This document shows, piece after piece, positions 34,932-36,521 of a stretch of 36,521 nucleotides of DNA. This DNA is from JBBRGG01 sp038240875 (lineage in GTDB: Bacteria; Planctomycetota; Phycisphaerae; Phycisphaerales; UBA1924), in NCBI GenBank assembly GCA_038240875.1, contig JBBRGG010000005.1:1-36521 (forward strand), given 5' to 3'. Each line of letters begins with the position of its first letter. Position 1 is the stretch's first letter. A program made the position numbers and the translations under genes. The notes below the pieces were generated by a model. It saw only the letters and a program-made list of their open reading frames with translations. It was not told the origin of the DNA and ran no database searches.

Positions 34932-35324
34932 ATGTACGAGTTATCCGTGGAATCTGAGTTTTGTGCCGCTCACGCCCTGACTATCTCAGGCGTGCGCGAA
35001 CAAGTCCACGGCCATAATTGGCACGTCACCGTGACCATCGCAGGCGACAACCTTGATCCCGATGGCTTGCTCTGTGACTTTCACACCGTCGAAGACGTGC
35101 TCAAAGCTGTTATCGAACCCTTCGAGAATGCCGACCTCAACGCTGTCCCTCCCTTTGATCGCCTCAATCCAACCGCCGAGCATGTCGCCAGGTATATCGC
35201 TCGCGAAATGGCTCATCGCCTCAATGATTCGCTCGCGCCTTTCGCGCAAGTCGCCGCGGTCCGCGTGACCGAAGCGCGTGGATGTAGCGCAACGCATCGA
35301 ACTTCGCCCAAGGCAAGCACGTAG
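34932..35324 (+). CDS. 6-pyruvoyl-tetrahydropterin synthase family protein, ExxHGH (PTPS-III-like) type
   Basis: Protein of 130 residues, as usual for the family. The zinc ligands are H14 (EFCAAHAL), H26 and H28 (VHGHNW). The central part LLCDFHTVEDVLKAVIEPFE and LNPTAEHVARYIAREM are typical, and RVTEARGCSATHR is the C-terminal motif. QueD and classic PTPS have a catalytic Cys in CxxxHGH. Here the segment reads GVREQVHGH, so there is no Cys at that place, but E23 gives ExxHGH. This form has been described as PTPS-III and linked to folate synthesis, where it replaces FolB. A folate role is therefore more likely than queuosine, but this rests on one motif. No folate or queuosine genes are adjacent in the window. 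Confidence 0.87.
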   Translation: MYELSVESEFCAAHALTISGVREQVHGHNWHVTVTIAGDNLDPDGLLCDFHTVEDVLKAVIEPFENADLNAVPPFDRLNPTAEHVARYIAREMAHRLNDSLAPFAQVAAVRVTEARGCSATHRTSPKAST

Positions 35325-35355
35325 TTTCTTCTCTCTTCATCCCAGCCGTTCATTT

Positions 35356-35400
35356 TACCCCACGTACCCCACGTACCCCACGCACCCCACGCACCCCACG
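35356..35400. repeat. 9-bp tandem repeat
   Basis: Five exact-length units: taccccacg three times, then caccccacg twice. They lie between the PTPS gene and ppk1. Confidence 0.92.
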
Positions 35401-35443
35401 CCACCCCGCTCTTGCCTTCCAACACCGCCCACAAGTACCACCA

Positions 35444-36521
35444 ATGTCTCTCAACCCTTCGATTCCTCCCAACTCATCCAACCCGCCCCTTGCCGCAGGG
35501 ACATCCGGCCACGCGCCAATCACACCCAAACATGCTCGCAAGCCTCGCGCTATTCCCGATGGCACGATTTACTTCAATCGCGATCTCTCCTGGCTTGAAT
35601 TCAACAAGCGCGTCCTCGCACAGGCCGCCGACCAAGAGATGCCTTTGCTCGAACGCCTTCGGTTCATCTCGATCTTCACCAGCAACCTCGACGAGTTTTT
35701 CATGAAACGCGTCGGCTTGGTCAAGCGCCAAGTCCACGCCGGGATCGACACCCTCTCTCCCGAAGGCATGAAGCCTCGCCAGGTTTTAAACGCAATCCAT
35801 GAAGCCGTAGTAGCCTTGCAACATGAGCAAGCACGTCTCGTCCACAACGTCCTGCTTCCCGCCCTCGCCGAGCAAGGCATCCACATCCTCACATGGAACG
35901 AGCTCTCCGAAAAAGACCGCGCCAGCGCTCACGAGTGGTACAAAGCTAACGTCTTCTCCGCGCTCACTCCCTTAGCAATCGATCCATCACACCGCTTCCC
36001 CTTCATCTCCAACATGTCGGAGAACCTCGCAATCGCCGCCGACCCGCCCATCTCGCGCGACGATGGGCCCGGCCTCGACGACGCCGATAACGCGGTCTAC
36101 GCACGCGTGAAATTGCCTCATAAAATTCGCACCTACGTTCCTCTTCAGGCACGCCCAGGCGATTCGTCGCTTCGTTTCATCATGCTCCGCGAGATCATTC
36201 TCAACAACCTCCACGAGCTTTTCCCAGGCGTCCACCTTCGCGAAGTTTCCGGCTTCCGCGTCACTCGCTCTGCAGGCATTCAAAAAGATGACATCGACGC
36301 CGCCAATCTCCTGCAATCTGTCGAAGCCGACCTCAAGCAACGCAAGTTCGCTCGTGTCGTCCGTATCGAGATCGACGCTGATCCTCCCCCCGCCACCCTC
36401 CACTGGCTGCGCGACAAGCTCAACATCGATCTTCAAGACGTCTACGAACGTGCGACGCATCTTGACTTGCTTTCCTTGACCGAGTTGTGCGATCTTGATC
36501 GCCCCGACCTTAAGTTCAAGC
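35444..36521 (+). CDS. ppk1: Polyphosphate kinase 1, 5' part (runs off the window)
   Basis: PPK1 makes polyphosphate reversibly from ATP. The ATG at 35444 opens a frame that continues to the window end (359 residues; the family has about 700). A Pro/Asn/Ser-rich leader of 40 residues precedes the family signature YFNRDLSWLEFNKRVLAQA. Next come LLERLRFISIFTSNLDEFFM and RVGLVKRQV (N domain), DPSHRFPFISNMSENLAIA (head domain start), and FIMLREIILNNLHELFPGV followed by FRVTRSAGIQKDD. The catalytic His residues lie beyond the window, so activity cannot be judged. No strong ribosome site is visible; the leader is not part of the family core and a later start is possible, but no good one is seen. 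Confidence 0.93.
   Translation, partial: MSLNPSIPPNSSNPPLAAGTSGHAPITPKHARKPRAIPDGTIYFNRDLSWLEFNKRVLAQAADQEMPLLERLRFISIFTSNLDEFFMKRVGLVKRQVHAGIDTLSPEGMKPRQVLNAIHEAVVALQHEQARLVHNVLLPALAEQGIHILTWNELSEKDRASAHEWYKANVFSALTPLAIDPSHRFPFISNMSENLAIAADPPISRDDGPGLDDADNAVYARVKLPHKIRTYVPLQARPGDSSLRFIMLREIILNNLHELFPGVHLREVSGFRVTRSAGIQKDDIDAANLLQSVEADLKQRKFARVVRIEIDADPPPATLHWLRDKLNIDLQDVYERATHLDLLSLTELCDLDRPDLKFK

Noticed and set aside
34532..34957. 141-codon frame before the PTPS gene
   Set aside because: It overlaps the PTPS start, has unusual composition and no motif.

Overview
The window looks like chromosomal DNA of a planctomycete, most likely class Phycisphaerae. The evidence is: (i) EF-Tu with the switch I sequence KTVTIASSH in place of the usual RGITI, which I recall as a planctomycete form; (ii) secreted proteins ending in a Cys-rich double EF-hand tail (CPADFDQDGGVTGGDIAAFF and a final AGGC), the 'GC-type dockerin' of Phycisphaerae; (iii) a PEP-CTERM-like protein; (iv) TIGR03790, FG-GAP and GT41-like families. 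Gene order is loose, many intergenic gaps exceed 300 bp, and no phage, IS element or CRISPR array was seen.

Layout. 0.1-3 kb: a fibronectin-III protein, an unrecognised protein and rsmD with a large low-complexity insertion. 3-7.3 kb: a secreted M16 zinc protease and, convergent to it, rsmE. 7.5-12.6 kb: a repeat-rich membrane-anchored protein, a TIGR03790 protein and a decayed DNRLRE/dockerin pseudogene. 12.7-18.1 kb: a diacylglycerol-kinase-like protein, a PEP-CTERM-like protein, a GNAT acetyltransferase divergent from a hot-dog thioesterase, an FG-GAP/dockerin protein and a truncated FG-GAP relative. 18.2-20.5 kb: repeats, tRNA-Thr(GGT) and tuf. 20.7-26 kb: a membrane-anchored protein of unknown function and two translationally coupled TPR/GT41 (O-GlcNAc-transferase-like) genes. 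26-27.8 kb: rpiB and a Sua5-like/low-molecular-weight phosphatase fusion. 28.5-32.6 kb: a pseudopilin and comEC. 32.6-34.9 kb: no intact gene, but a decayed HAF-repeat/PEP-CTERM pseudogene. 34.9 kb to the end: a PTPS-family enzyme with an ExxHGH motif and the 5' part of ppk1.

Functional themes. Translation and rRNA/tRNA modification: rsmD, rsmE, tRNA-Thr, tuf and the Sua5-like domain. Secreted or surface proteins with C-terminal sorting modules: several intact, three decayed. A pseudopilin and ComEC lie side by side, which would fit DNA uptake. The Sua5-phosphatase-rpiB cluster echoes Bacillus ywlC-ywlE-ywlF.

I did not find a clear undescribed multi-gene system. The best leads are the Sua5/YwlE fusion with an arginine-phosphatase-type P-loop, the ExxHGH PTPS protein, the coupled GT41 pair, RsmD with an insertion and an altered motif I, and a family of dispersed palindromic intergenic elements together with many short tandem repeats of 8-15 bp.
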